A stretch of 64,000 nucleotides of DNA from Candidatus Leptovillus affinis. Lineage in GTDB: Bacteria > Chloroflexota > Anaerolineae > Promineifilales > Promineifilaceae. Below the pieces are notes generated by a model. That model made no database searches and was not told the DNA's origin. It saw only the letters and a list, made by a program, of their open reading frames with translations. Position numbers and translations under genes: made by a program. Shown piece by piece: positions 8,261 to 16,368 of this stretch. Each line of letters opens with the position of its first letter. The stretch's first letter is position 1. The DNA is taken from assembly GCA_016705235.1 (NCBI GenBank), contig JADIYP010000006.1:372001-436000 (forward strand), given 5' to 3'.

Positions 8261-8366
8261 AGGCAGACCCTCTTCAGACCCTAAGGGTTTGCCCTGGCAG
8301 TCTGTCGGAGAACCTCTTTTGTAGCCGGGTACCTGCCCCGGTTTCCCTGGCCGTCGGGACCTTTTT

Positions 8367-8500
8367 GTAGCCGGGGTATCCTTACCCCGCCTCTGGAAGA
8401 CGCGGTAAGAAACCGCGGCTACGGGTACTTGTAACCATCGCAGACCCTAAGGGTTTGCCCTAGAGAAGCTGGCCCTTGGGAACTTAAACCCTTAGGGTCT
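8367..8500. repeat. Intergenic palindromes before kimA-like gene ('gtagccggggta' hairpin plus family A pair)
   Basis: The 284-bp gap 8261-8544 holds an inverted repeat at 8367-8422 (gtagccggggta...accgcggctac, with two inner hairpins) and a family A pair at 8442-8500 (agaccctaagggttt...aaacccttagggtct). A single family A core also lies near 8278. A c-di-AMP riboswitch was looked for, because KimA relatives in Firmicutes can carry one, and none could be recognised. A short leader with 'aaaggaa' precedes the start codon. Confidence 0.6.
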
Positions 8501-8544
8501 TTGTAGAAAACATCAATAGCGACAATAAAGGAACCGTTTTCAAA

Positions 8545-10542
8545 ATGGTCGAACAACCCACACAAAAACCAAAACAATTTTCATTATCACGCCTGCTGAT
8601 CGGCAAACCGCTGCCCACCAACGATCTGGAACATCAAACCGTCAGCCGTAAGATTGGGCTGGCCGTATTCGCCTCCGACGCGCTCTCCTCCACTGCCTAT
8701 GCAACCGAGGAAATCCTCTTCATTCTGGCCCTGGCCGGAACCAGCAGCGCCGTCTTTGGCATATCCATTCCCCTGGCGATTGCCATCTCTATCCTGCTGA
8801 TCATCGTCACCATTTCCTACCGGCAGACCATCTACGCCTACCCCAACGGTGGTGGCGCTTATATCGTCGCCCGCGACAACCTGGGCGAAGTAGCCGCCCA
8901 AATTGCCGGCGCAGCCCTCCTCACCGACTACATCCTCACGGTTGCCGTGAGCGTTTCGTCGGGCGTCGCCCAGATCACCTCCGCCTTTCCTATGCTGCTC
9001 CCCCTGCGCGTCGAGATGGCCCTGATCGTCATCTTCATCATGACCGTGGTCAACTTGCGCGGCGTGAAGGAAAGCGGCTCCATCTTTGCCGTGCCTACCT
9101 ACTTCTTCCTGGGAACCATGCTGCTGACGTTGGTGGTGGGACTCTACCGCTATACAACCGGCACACTGGGCGTCGTCACCGGCGTGGAGGTGGTGCAAAC
9201 GACCATCCAACCGCTAACCTTGTTTCTGATCTTACGCGCTTTCTCCAGCGGCTCGGCGGCGCTGACGGGCATCGAGGCCATCTCCAACGGCATCACCGCC
9301 TTCAAAGAGCCGCGCAGCCACAATGCGGCCGTCACCTTGCAGTGGATGAGCGGTATCCTGATCACCATCTTCCTGAGCATCACCTTCCTATCGCACCAGA
9401 TTCAGGCCGTGCCCAGCGAAACAGAGACGATCATTTCGCAGTTAGGGCGGGTAGTGTTTGGCAATGGCAGCATTTTGTATCTGGCGATGGTGGCCGGCAC
9501 GGCGCTCATCTTGTTGATGGCCGCCAATACGAGCTATGCCGACTTTCCCCGGCTGGCGGCTTTACATGCCGGTGATGGTTTCTTGCCCCGGCAGTTAACC
9601 TATCGCGGCGGCCGTCTGGTCTTTTCCTGGGGCATTATGACGCTGGCCACGCTGGCCTCATTGCTGGTTATTGTGATGAGGGCGCGTACTACGGCATTGA
9701 TCCCGCTGTATGCCATCGGCGTATTTCTTAGCTTTACCATTTCGCAGACCGGCATGGTGGTGCGTCTGCGCAAGATAGGCAAATTAAAGCCGGGCGAAAG
9801 TGTGCAGGGCCTGGAAACGGTCATGTCTTACGACCCGCGCTGGCGCATCAAGGCTGTAGTCAGCGCGTTGGGCGCTGTCTGCACGGGCATTGTGATGCTC
9901 ATTTTTGCAGTGACCAAGTTTACGTCTGGAGCCTGGTTTGTCATTGTGCTGATACCGGTGCTGGTATTTGCCTTCTTCCGCGTGCACCATCATTATAAAG
10001 ATGTGGCCCACGCCCTGACGCTGCAAGAAAAAACCTATGATATTTCCTCGCACCCGGTACATACAGTGGTATTGGTTGATGGCGTCCATGCCGGGACCAT
10101 TCAATTGATTAACTTTGCCAAATCGCTGAATCATCCCTGGCACGCGGTGCATATTGGCGTGAACCCGGAAAAGTCGGTGAAGGTGCGCCAGTTGTGGGAC
10201 GAGCGCATTGGCGAAGGGGAGTTGGTGATTGTGCCGTCGCCGTATCGCCAGTTGAACCGGCCGATTCGTACTTACGTGGAAACGCTGCTGCGCGATAATC
10301 CGGATGCGTTTGTGCATGTGGTGGTGGGGCATCTGGCGATGGATTCTGCCTGGAAGCAGGCGCTGCATCAGAACAGCGTGTTGATCTTTAATATGGCGCT
10401 GAATGGGTTGGAGCGGGTGGTGGTGACGATTGTGCCGCACCAGATTACACGTGAGGATATGCAAGAAGCGCACAATGGCAAACCGGTAGATCGGAATATG
10501 TTTACGGCAAAGGATTTACGGCGGGAGAAGCCAGAGGGATAG
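8545..10542 (+). CDS. KimA-type (YdaO-like) APC-superfamily potassium importer
   Basis: A 665-residue inner-membrane transporter. It closely follows the B. subtilis KimA/YdaO pattern: 'SDALSSTAYATEEILFILAL', 'SYRQTIYAYPNGGGAYIVAR', 'DYILTVAVSVSSG', 'AFSSGSAALTGIEAISN', 'AANTSYADFPRLA', 'IPLYAIGVFLSFTISQTGMV'. About twelve spans run to residue ~475, followed by a soluble C-terminal domain ('VHTVVLVDGVHAGTIQLIN') that in KimA mediates dimerisation and c-di-AMP control. KimA is a proton-coupled high-affinity K+ importer; other members of this branch carry amino acids, so K+ is probable rather than certain. A KdpDE-like pair immediately upstream supports K+. Confidence 0.8.
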   Translation: MVEQPTQKPKQFSLSRLLIGKPLPTNDLEHQTVSRKIGLAVFASDALSSTAYATEEILFILALAGTSSAVFGISIPLAIAISILLIIVTISYRQTIYAYPNGGGAYIVARDNLGEVAAQIAGAALLTDYILTVAVSVSSGVAQITSAFPMLLPLRVEMALIVIFIMTVVNLRGVKESGSIFAVPTYFFLGTMLLTLVVGLYRYTTGTLGVVTGVEVVQTTIQPLTLFLILRAFSSGSAALTGIEAISNGITAFKEPRSHNAAVTLQWMSGILITIFLSITFLSHQIQAVPSETETIISQLGRVVFGNGSILYLAMVAGTALILLMAANTSYADFPRLAALHAGDGFLPRQLTYRGGRLVFSWGIMTLATLASLLVIVMRARTTALIPLYAIGVFLSFTISQTGMVVRLRKIGKLKPGESVQGLETVMSYDPRWRIKAVVSALGAVCTGIVMLIFAVTKFTSGAWFVIVLIPVLVFAFFRVHHHYKDVAHALTLQEKTYDISSHPVHTVVLVDGVHAGTIQLINFAKSLNHPWHAVHIGVNPEKSVKVRQLWDERIGEGELVIVPSPYRQLNRPIRTYVETLLRDNPDAFVHVVVGHLAMDSAWKQALHQNSVLIFNMALNGLERVVVTIVPHQITREDMQEAHNGKPVDRNMFTAKDLRREKPEG

Positions 10543-10555
10543 GTGCGCTGTAAGA

Positions 10556-10795
10556 AGACCCTAAGGGTTTCCTAAAAACCCTTAGGGTCTTATTGAAACA
10601 GACCCTAAGGGTTTGAGCTTGGGTAACTGGATTAGTTGGGAGTTAAACCCTTAGGGTCTATTGATACAGACCCTAAGGGTTTGATCTTGGGTAACTGGAT
10701 TGGTTGGGAGTTAAACCCTTAGGGTCTATTGATACAGACCCTAAGGGTTTGATCTTGGGTAACTGGATTGGTTGGGAGTTAAACCCTTAGGGTCT
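10556..10795. repeat. Four family A inverted pairs (agaccctaagggttt...aaacccttagggtct)
   Basis: Four consecutive hairpin elements fill the gap between the convergent KimA-like and M23 genes. The last three have the same inner sequence ('gatcttgggtaactggatt') and recur every 68 bp (cores at 10601, 10669, 10737). Their position between converging genes fits a bidirectional terminator or transcript-end role, but no T-runs follow. Confidence 0.85.
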
Positions 10796-10803
10796 TGTCT
10801 TGT

Positions 10804-11538
10804 CTACTCGGCGGGGGTTTCGGAGAGGCGGGGGCCGGTGATGATTTCCGCCTGGCTCAGCTCTCCGGCGGTGATGGTTATGGCTTGGCGGTACTCGACA
10901 TCCTGGACTTTGACGTAGAGGGTGTAAACCCCAGGCAGCAAGTCGGAGAAAACGAAGTTTTCGGCGTACCCTTCATCGGGGTTGATGAGGTGGTCGGGGT
11001 CGTCGAGGTAGGTCCAGGTGTTGAGGAATTGGGTTTGCCCGTCACGGCCGTCTACCAATGTCACCGTCACCCCCTGCCACGGCCGTCCGTCAGGGTCCAC
11101 CAATCGCCCGGCCAGCACGCCCCGCGTCTCGCCAGGGCCAACCCACAACATCGGGTTGCGCGTCGCCCCAAACGCATTGTCGCCGATCCGCACTTCAAAA
11201 TGCAGGTGCGGGCTGGTCGCCGCCCCGCCCACGCCAATCTCAGCCACTTGCTCCCCCTGGACCACCCGCTGGCCCGTCTCCACGGTAATGCCCAACACAT
11301 GCCCATACAACGAATAGACAGGCTGCCCCTGCCAGGTCATATCGTGGCGAATGATTACCAGATGACCGTACCAATCGCAGCGCCAGCCGAACCACGCTTC
11401 TGCGTCCGGGCCGGCATAGACCACCAGCCCATCGGCGGCGGCCAACACGGCCGTGCCCATCGCCTCGGCCGAATCTACCCCATTGTGCAGCAGGTAACGG
11501 CCGTTCCCATCCCAGCCATAAGGAAAGGTGTCGTTCAC
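10804..11538 (-). CDS. M23 family metallopeptidase domain (C-terminal part of a frameshifted lipoprotein)
   Basis: Zinc peptidase domain that probably cleaves peptidoglycan cross-bridges outside the cytoplasmic membrane. The LytM/M23 signatures are present: 'HNGVDSAEAMG' (HxGxD), 'YSLYGHVLG' and 'PHLHFEVRIG' (HxH). A C-terminal carboxypeptidase-regulatory-like beta domain follows ('VLAGRLVDPDGRPWQGVTVT'). The GTG at 11538 has no ribosome-binding site, and the frame continues upstream with sensible protein ('PAEAPLKPEYERNTLGAYIW') to about 11675, where it meets the 3' part of the lipoprotein gene 11592-12032 in another frame. One extra base in the GGG at 11672-11674 would join the two into one secreted lipoprotein peptidase of about 400 residues. 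Confidence 0.75.
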   Translation of the reverse strand: MNDTFPYGWDGNGRYLLHNGVDSAEAMGTAVLAAADGLVVYAGPDAEAWFGWRCDWYGHLVIIRHDMTWQGQPVYSLYGHVLGITVETGQRVVQGEQVAEIGVGGAATSPHLHFEVRIGDNAFGATRNPMLWVGPGETRGVLAGRLVDPDGRPWQGVTVTLVDGRDGQTQFLNTWTYLDDPDHLINPDEGYAENFVFSDLLPGVYTLYVKVQDVEYRQAITITAGELSQAEIITGPRLSETPAE

Positions 11539-11591
11539 CAGAAAACGGCCGCCGCCCGGTAACGGCTTGGCCAGCCAGAAATGGGCGCTGC

Positions 11592-12032
11592 TCAGCGCCA
11601 GGTCTGGCGCAGGCCAGATGTACGCGCCGAGCGTATTGCGCTCGTACTCCGGCTTAAGCGGCGCTTCGGCCGGGCATGCGGCAGATCGGCCGCCAGAGCG
11701 GCGCGGGTTGGCGTGGGGGTAAACGTGGGCGCGCGGGTAGGTTTTGTAGTGGGCGCGGCTGTGGGTTTGGCAGTTGGCGTGGCTGAGGGCACGGCCGTTA
11801 CCGCTTCGGTTGGGGGCACGGCCGTTGCCGCCTGTGTGGGCGGCACGGCCGTGGCCGTGTGGGTGGGCAGATCAGCCGTGGCTGTGGGCGAAGCAGCCAG
11901 GGCGGCCAGCGTGGGTAACATTTGCGCCTGGGCCAGCCCACCGCCCGCCGCCGGACCGCAAGCCGCCAGGAGTACAATCAGCGCCGCCAACAGCGCCGCG
12001 CCGGTAAAGGGTTGTTTGGATGATGCATTCAT
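11592..12032 (-). CDS. Lipoprotein signal and Thr/Pro stalk (N-terminal part of the M23 lipoprotein)
   Basis: The 146-residue open frame starts with a lipoprotein signal peptide whose lipobox is 'LLAACG' (Cys ~25). A low-complexity stalk of TAVPPT/TPTPT repeats runs to residue ~115. The last ~30 residues (Arg/Ser-rich) read like out-of-frame translation, because the peptidase N-terminus continues in the alternative frame from about 11675. The stalk would hold the peptidase away from the membrane. The ACGGCCGT 8-mer supplies several of the 'TAV' triplets. Best read as the 5' half of one gene with 10804-11538. Confidence 0.6.
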   Translation of the reverse strand: MNASSKQPFTGAALLAALIVLLAACGPAAGGGLAQAQMLPTLAALAASPTATADLPTHTATAVPPTQAATAVPPTEAVTAVPSATPTAKPTAAPTTKPTRAPTFTPTPTRAALAADLPHARPKRRLSRSTSAIRSARTSGLRQTWR

Positions 12033-12226
12033 GGCGCGTATTGTCTATCAGGGGGAAACGGCCGTCAAACGGCTATCATGTGACCTGGGCACTCTTATAC
12101 TCGCACAATTTTAATGCCCTGGGCGGTTTCGCCGAGGCGTAAACGCCCCGGCTGCGCGCCGGGGGAAACCGGGGGGAAGGGGGGGGCGCGGGGGGGGGGG
12201 GGGCCGGGCTTTAGGGGGGGGCGCCG

Positions 12227-12893
12227 AGGCGTAAACGCCCCGGCTGGCAGCAACGCCGGTTGAAACCGGCTGAAAGAGGAGAAAGCCCCGTTGACGGGGC
12301 GTCGTTTGGCAGCCCGGCGCTTTAACGCCGGGCGATACGGGCCATAGGGCGGTTTCGCCGAGGCGTAAACGCCCCGGCTGCGCAGCAACGCCGGTTGAAA
12401 CCGGCTGAAAGAGGAGAAAGCCCCGTTGACGGGGCGTCGTTTGGCAGCCCGGCGCTTTAACGCCGGGCGATACGGGGGCGCTAGGGGTTTCGCCGAGGCG
12501 TAAACGCCCCGGCTGCGCAGCAACGCCGGTTGAAACCGGCTGAAAGAGGAGAAAGCCCCGTTGACGGGGCGTCGTTTGGCAGCCCGGCGCTTTAACGCCG
12601 GGCGATACGGGCCATAGGGCGGTTTCGCCGAGGCGTAAACGCCCCGGCTGCGCAGCAACGCCGGTTGAAACCGGCTGAAAGAGGAGAAAGCCCCGTTGAC
12701 GGGGCGTCGTTTGGCCGCCCGGCGCTTTAACGCCGGGCGATACGGGCCATAGGGCGGTTTCGCCGAGGCGTAAACGCCCCGGCTGCGCAACAACGCCGGT
12801 TGAAACCGGCTGAAAGAGGAGAAAGCCCCGTTGACGGGGCGTCGTTTGGCAGCCCGGCGCTTTAACGCCGGGCGATTCGGGCCATAAACCAAC
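12227..12893. repeat. Five-copy 135-bp tandem repeat built of hairpins
   Basis: Units start at 12227, 12361, 12496, 12631 and 12766 (period 134-135 bp); a fragment lies at 12135. Each contains several short palindromes: ggcgtttacgcc-like, gccggttgaaaccggc, gccccgttgacggggc and cccggcgctttaacgccggg. Because 135 is divisible by three, two leftward frames stay open for ~270 codons, but those peptides are repeat translations. A poly-G tract at 12176-12226 precedes the array and may be an assembly weak point. The gap 12033-13032 is otherwise empty. Confidence 0.9.
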
Positions 12894-12981
12894 AATGCGA
12901 TGACCCCAGTGGTAGGGATGGAAAGGGCACGAGGGCGACACAGCCTTGCGCCGCCCCTGGCGACCCTCTTGCCACGTGCGT

Positions 12982-12987
12982 TATAAT
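12982..12987 (+). promoter_or_regulatory. Candidate -10 element of the Ser/Thr kinase gene
   Basis: A consensus TATAAT lies 46 bp upstream of the ATG at 13033. No good -35 is seen 17 bp further upstream. If used, transcription begins near 12994, which excludes the upstream in-frame ATG at 12946 and supports the shorter start. Confidence 0.4.
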
Positions 12988-13032
12988 ATGCTTGTCAGGT
13001 TGGTGGGGACCCCTGGATGGAGAAAAATAAAT

Positions 13033-14640
13033 ATGGCAGCACAATTAGGTCGGTACGAGATCCGCAAGGAGCTGGGGCGCGGGGGAATGGCCACGGTGTA
13101 TTTGGGATACGATCCGCAGTTTAAGCGCGAGGTCGCGGTGAAGGTGCTGCCGCCGCAGTTTACCCATGACCCGTCCTTTTTCAGCCGCTTTGAGCAGGAA
13201 GCGGAAACCATTGCCGGGTTGGAACATACGGCCATTGTGCCGGTGTATGATTACGGCCGTGAACAAGACAACCCCTACTTTGTCATGCGTCTGATGGCCG
13301 GCGATTTGCGCCAGGCCATCCAGCAGCGCGCCCTGCCGGCGCCGCAGGTGTTGGCCATCTGCCAGCGGATTTGCGCCGCGCTGGATAAAGCCCACAGCCG
13401 GGGCATCATCCACCGCGATATTAAGCCGAGCAATATCTTATTCGACGACGACGGCTTTGCTTATCTGGCCGATTTTGGCATTGTGCGGCTGGCAGAATTA
13501 ACCCACACCGTGACCATGATTGGCACGGCGGAGTATATGACGCCGGAACAGATTCGCGGCGAAGGCGTAGACGGCCGTTCCGACGTGTACCAGATGGGCG
13601 TGGTTATCTTTGAAATGCTCACCGGGCAGCAGCCCTTCACCGGCGAGAACACCGCCGCCCTGTTATACAAACACGCCCACGAACCGGCCCCCGCCCTGCG
13701 CGACCTGAATGCCGCCCTGCCGGCCGCCTGTGAAGCTGTCATCCACCAGGCGTTGGCCAAATACCCGGCCGACCGTTTTGCCACGGCCGGCGCATTGGCG
13801 GCCGCCTTAGCCGTCGCCCTGGCAGAACCAATCAGCGCCACGCCTACGGCCGTTTCACCCCCACCCCCTATCCAGCCAGCCCCCAAAGCCCAGGCGCAGA
13901 CAGCCGCGCCGGAATCCGCCGCCGCCCCATCACAACCTATCCGGCCGCAGCGCGAAGCGGAAACAATCCGCCCGGCCGAACGCAGCGCGGGGCAGGCTGC
14001 GGCCGCGCGCCCGCCCCTGCTAACCTCGGCTGATTGGCGCGGTTTGGGCGCGTGGGTGCTGGCCAATGCCCTGGGATGGCTGATTGGCAATCTGCTGGCG
14101 CAAACCGCCGCCACCTATTTTGACTACAACGGCTATGCCAACATCCTCACCCGCGTTCTGGTAGTCGCCATCCTGGGGATTGCCTGGGGGACGGGGCAAT
14201 GGCTGGCGCTGCGAACCTGCTGGCCGCAGCCGTATCGCTGGGTCTTTCTGACGCTGGCCGCCTTTAGCATTCCGGCTTTTTTCTGGATGCTGATGAATGC
14301 GTTGGGCATTTATCTTTTCGACTCATACGCCACCGGTTATACCAACGCGCTGCTGGCCGGCGGGCTGGTGGGCGCGGCGCAGTGGCTGCTGCTGCGCCGT
14401 CAAAACAGCCTGGCCTGGGTGTGGATTCCGGCCTGCATGGCGGCGCAGATGTTGGCGCAGGCGGTGGCCTTGTATTGGTACGGCCGTATTGGTTTTTCTA
14501 GCTGGAACAATTGGCTGGTTGTGGGCGAACATACCCTGGTTCTGCACCTGCTGTTGGGCCTTGTTTGGGGGCTGGCGACGGGCGCGGCGCTGTTGTGGCT
14601 GACGGCGCAGGCGCGGCAAAAACCGGCGGAAACTGCCTGA
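13033..14640 (+). CDS. Membrane-anchored eukaryotic-type Ser/Thr protein kinase
   Basis: A 535-residue kinase. The catalytic domain covers residues ~8-265 with the glycine loop 'LGRGGMATVYLG', lysine in 'VAVKVL', catalytic loop 'IIHRDIKPSNILF', 'LADFGIV' for DFG, and 'TAEYMTPEQ' for the activation segment end. An Ala/Pro-rich linker (~270-340) leads to a C-terminal membrane region with about five spans containing 'WGTGQWLALR'-type repeats. The kinase domain is cytoplasmic; substrates are unknown. The start at 13033 matches the usual N-terminus of such kinases ('LGRYEIRKELG'), whereas the longer frame from 12946 adds 29 atypical residues overlapping a TATAAT promoter. Confidence 0.88.
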   Translation: MAAQLGRYEIRKELGRGGMATVYLGYDPQFKREVAVKVLPPQFTHDPSFFSRFEQEAETIAGLEHTAIVPVYDYGREQDNPYFVMRLMAGDLRQAIQQRALPAPQVLAICQRICAALDKAHSRGIIHRDIKPSNILFDDDGFAYLADFGIVRLAELTHTVTMIGTAEYMTPEQIRGEGVDGRSDVYQMGVVIFEMLTGQQPFTGENTAALLYKHAHEPAPALRDLNAALPAACEAVIHQALAKYPADRFATAGALAAALAVALAEPISATPTAVSPPPPIQPAPKAQAQTAAPESAAAPSQPIRPQREAETIRPAERSAGQAAAARPPLLTSADWRGLGAWVLANALGWLIGNLLAQTAATYFDYNGYANILTRVLVVAILGIAWGTGQWLALRTCWPQPYRWVFLTLAAFSIPAFFWMLMNALGIYLFDSYATGYTNALLAGGLVGAAQWLLLRRQNSLAWVWIPACMAAQMLAQAVALYWYGRIGFSSWNNWLVVGEHTLVLHLLLGLVWGLATGAALLWLTAQARQKPAETA

Positions 14641-14706
14641 TTACGCCTGGTACTATCTTTGCAGTTTTGGTATTGAGCAAGTTCTGCGACGAAATTACCT
14701 TGCTTT

Positions 14707-14823
14707 ATGTCATGCTGAGAGCCTGTGCTGAGGCCGCCGAAGCATCCTCCGAAGCATCCCGTTCAGCCCTAATGACCAATACATGGGGATTCTTCGCTCC
14801 GCAGACTCCGCTCAGAATGACAT
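14707..14823. repeat. Imperfect inverted repeat 'atgtcatgctgag...ctcagaatgacat' (family H)
   Basis: Terminal arms of 13 bp bracket ~90 bp that hold inner repeats ('gccgaagcatcc', 'gaagcatccc', 'gattcttcgctccg'). This resembles the dispersed 'gtcatgctgagcgaagcgaagcatc' elements seen in many environmental bacterial genomes (recognition from memory). It occupies the 443-bp gap 14641-15083; the rest of the gap is AT-richer and holds nothing recognised. Confidence 0.55.
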
Positions 14824-15083
14824 GTCCGTAGCAAAATCTTATCGTTTTTAAAAAGTGCAAACATAGTGGCCTGGTACTCTTGGGCTATTTACGCCAGAAA
14901 ACAAAATTTTTATTATTCCCTTCATTGACGGATTTGTCGCGAATCATTTGATTGTTTTTGAGGGAAATACAGCAGCAGCGGACACAAAATTCATACAATT
15001 TAACCCAACTGAATAGCGTCCTGGCAAACTGTCCTCAATCCATTTTTGTATTGGAGATATTCGTTCTGTATCGGAGGTATGTA

Positions 15084-15773
15084 ATGACAATTGAGTATAC
15101 TTTGGTTGAAAACAAATTGAATACAAGTGAAGGTACCTATCGCGCCATGGTCCAACCCAAAGACACCATAGACCTAGCCGGGATCATCGACCGGATGGTG
15201 CGGCGCGGAAACACTTTGATGCGCGAAGATGCGATGGCTGTTCAGGAAGCGTATCACGATACGCTTTTGCAAGTTTTGCAAGAGGGATACAACGTAACCA
15301 CCCCAACGGCCAATTACCGGGCCAGCATCAAAGGCGTTTTCGACGGTCCTGACGATTCTTTCGATCCCTCCCGGCACAAGCTGGAAGTGCGGGTGAATCC
15401 GGGGTTGGCGGTACGGCCGTCTCTGGAAAAAGTGCCCGTGGTTAAAACGGAGCATACCACCCCACTGCCGCATCCGCAGGTTTTTCATGACCACATCAGC
15501 CACCTGGATAACAGCGTGGTAACACCGGGCAGCGGCGCAAAAATCAAAGGGTATCGCCTGAAGTTTGACCAGACCGACCCGGAACAAGGCGTCTTTTTTG
15601 TATCGGCAAGCGGCGTAGAGACGCGGGTAGAGCAGGTGCTCAGCATACGGCCGTCGGAGGTGATCATCATCCTGCCGGCGCTGCCGGCCGACATGTACCG
15701 GCTGGAAGTGCGGGGCATGTTTGGCAAGACCGTGCGCGCCGGTTCTTTGACGCAAAAGTTAACCGTGGCCTGA
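15084..15773 (+). CDS. HU-like DNA-binding domain fused to a DUF4469-type C-terminal domain
   Basis: A 229-residue protein. Residues 1-~105 resemble the HU/IHF-like domain seen in Bacteroidetes-type proteins ('TYRAMVQPKDTIDLAGIIDR', 'TANYRASIKGVFDG'). Residues ~130-229 look like the Ig-like DUF4469 module ('GSGAKIKGYRLKFDQ', 'IRPSEVIIILPALPADMYRL'). Probable role is nucleoid or DNA association; the tail function is unknown. ATG 15084 is chosen because GGAGG (15073-15077) precedes it at correct spacing; the frame opens further upstream without a ribosome-binding site. A classical terminator follows. Confidence 0.7.
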   Translation: MTIEYTLVENKLNTSEGTYRAMVQPKDTIDLAGIIDRMVRRGNTLMREDAMAVQEAYHDTLLQVLQEGYNVTTPTANYRASIKGVFDGPDDSFDPSRHKLEVRVNPGLAVRPSLEKVPVVKTEHTTPLPHPQVFHDHISHLDNSVVTPGSGAKIKGYRLKFDQTDPEQGVFFVSASGVETRVEQVLSIRPSEVIIILPALPADMYRLEVRGMFGKTVRAGSLTQKLTVA

Positions 15774-15803
15774 TAACGGCCGCAGCGATTGTAATCCGTC
15801 AAC

Positions 15804-15840
15804 AAAGCGGCAGGGCTGGAAGGCTCGGCCGCTTTTTTTT
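15804..15840 (+). terminator. Rho-independent terminator after the HU-like gene
   Basis: The arms aaagcggc (15804-15811) and gccgcttt (15828-15835) enclose a 16-nt loop and run into a T8 tract (15833-15840). It is one of the few textbook terminators in the window, in contrast to the T-less repeat hairpins elsewhere. Confidence 0.8.
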
Positions 15841-15897
15841 GCGCCCGCCTGTAGATGCTCGCCAATAACGAGTCTTGGGGATTTCATGGGGTTTGGT

Positions 15898-15977
15898 CTG
15901 ATGCGTGATGCGTGATGCTGATGCGTGATGCGTGATGCGTGAAACCTCTTGGGTCACGCATCACGCATCACGTATCA
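15898..15977. repeat. Inverted 'gatgcgtgatgcgtga / tcacgcatcacgcatcac' repeat (family F)
   Basis: Tandem copies of TGATGCG on the left are mirrored by TCACGCATC copies on the right, giving a long hairpin. Related to 1258-1301 and 51467-51514. It lies in the 595-bp gap before the helicase island. Confidence 0.75.
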
Positions 15978-16018
15978 GGGACCGTCAACCCCCTGAGCGC
16001 TAAAAGACCCATCATTTG

Positions 16019-16133
16019 CCCATTCATACGTTAATCTTTTGTCCATTCATACGTTAATCTTTTCCCCTTTCATACCTTAATCTCTTCCCAATTTATACGT
16101 TCATCTTTTTCCCATGCACACGTTTATTTTTTG
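16019..16133. repeat. Five degenerate 22-24-bp direct repeats 'cccattcatacgttaatctttt'
   Basis: Units at 16019, 16041, 16064, 16087 and 16111 diverge progressively but keep 'c-cattcatacgttaatctttt' spacing. They are AT-richer than the surroundings and lie 240 bp upstream of the helicase start. An iteron-like or operator array is possible; no function can be shown. The gap also holds the family E hairpin at 16155-16187. Confidence 0.65.
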
Positions 16134-16154
16134 CCGCTTGATAGGGTCATCATG

Positions 16155-16187
16155 AGATTTGTCAAATCTTAAAGATTTGACAAATCT
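16155..16187. repeat. Hairpin agatttgtcaaatct...agatttgacaaatct (family E)
   Basis: Same 33-bp palindrome as the cores of the 93-bp element copies (4057-4089 and 59380-59412), here without the flanking 60 bp. This shows that the hairpin is the more widespread unit. Confidence 0.75.
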
Positions 16188-16368
16188 ATGGGCCGGGCGC
16201 AGCGTGGTACTTTTTTCTCATGACGGAATAATGACATTTTTCCATGACAAAATGGACCGGTTTATGTTATCTTTAGAGGCGTGATTTCAGTTGGGCCATA
16301 TCCGATTACCAACTCATATTTCTTAATTCATTCGGAAGGGTATTTACACAAGGTAATGTGGAGGAATC

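Noticed and set aside
8261..8544. c-di-AMP (ydaO-type) riboswitch ahead of the KimA-like gene
   Set aside because: The conserved riboswitch blocks could not be recognised; the region is made of palindromic repeats.
12095..12941. Two long leftward reading frames (266 and 276 codons) over the 135-bp repeat
   Set aside because: They stay open only because the repeat length is a multiple of three and lacks stops; the peptides are pure repeat translations, with no ribosome-binding site or family resemblance.
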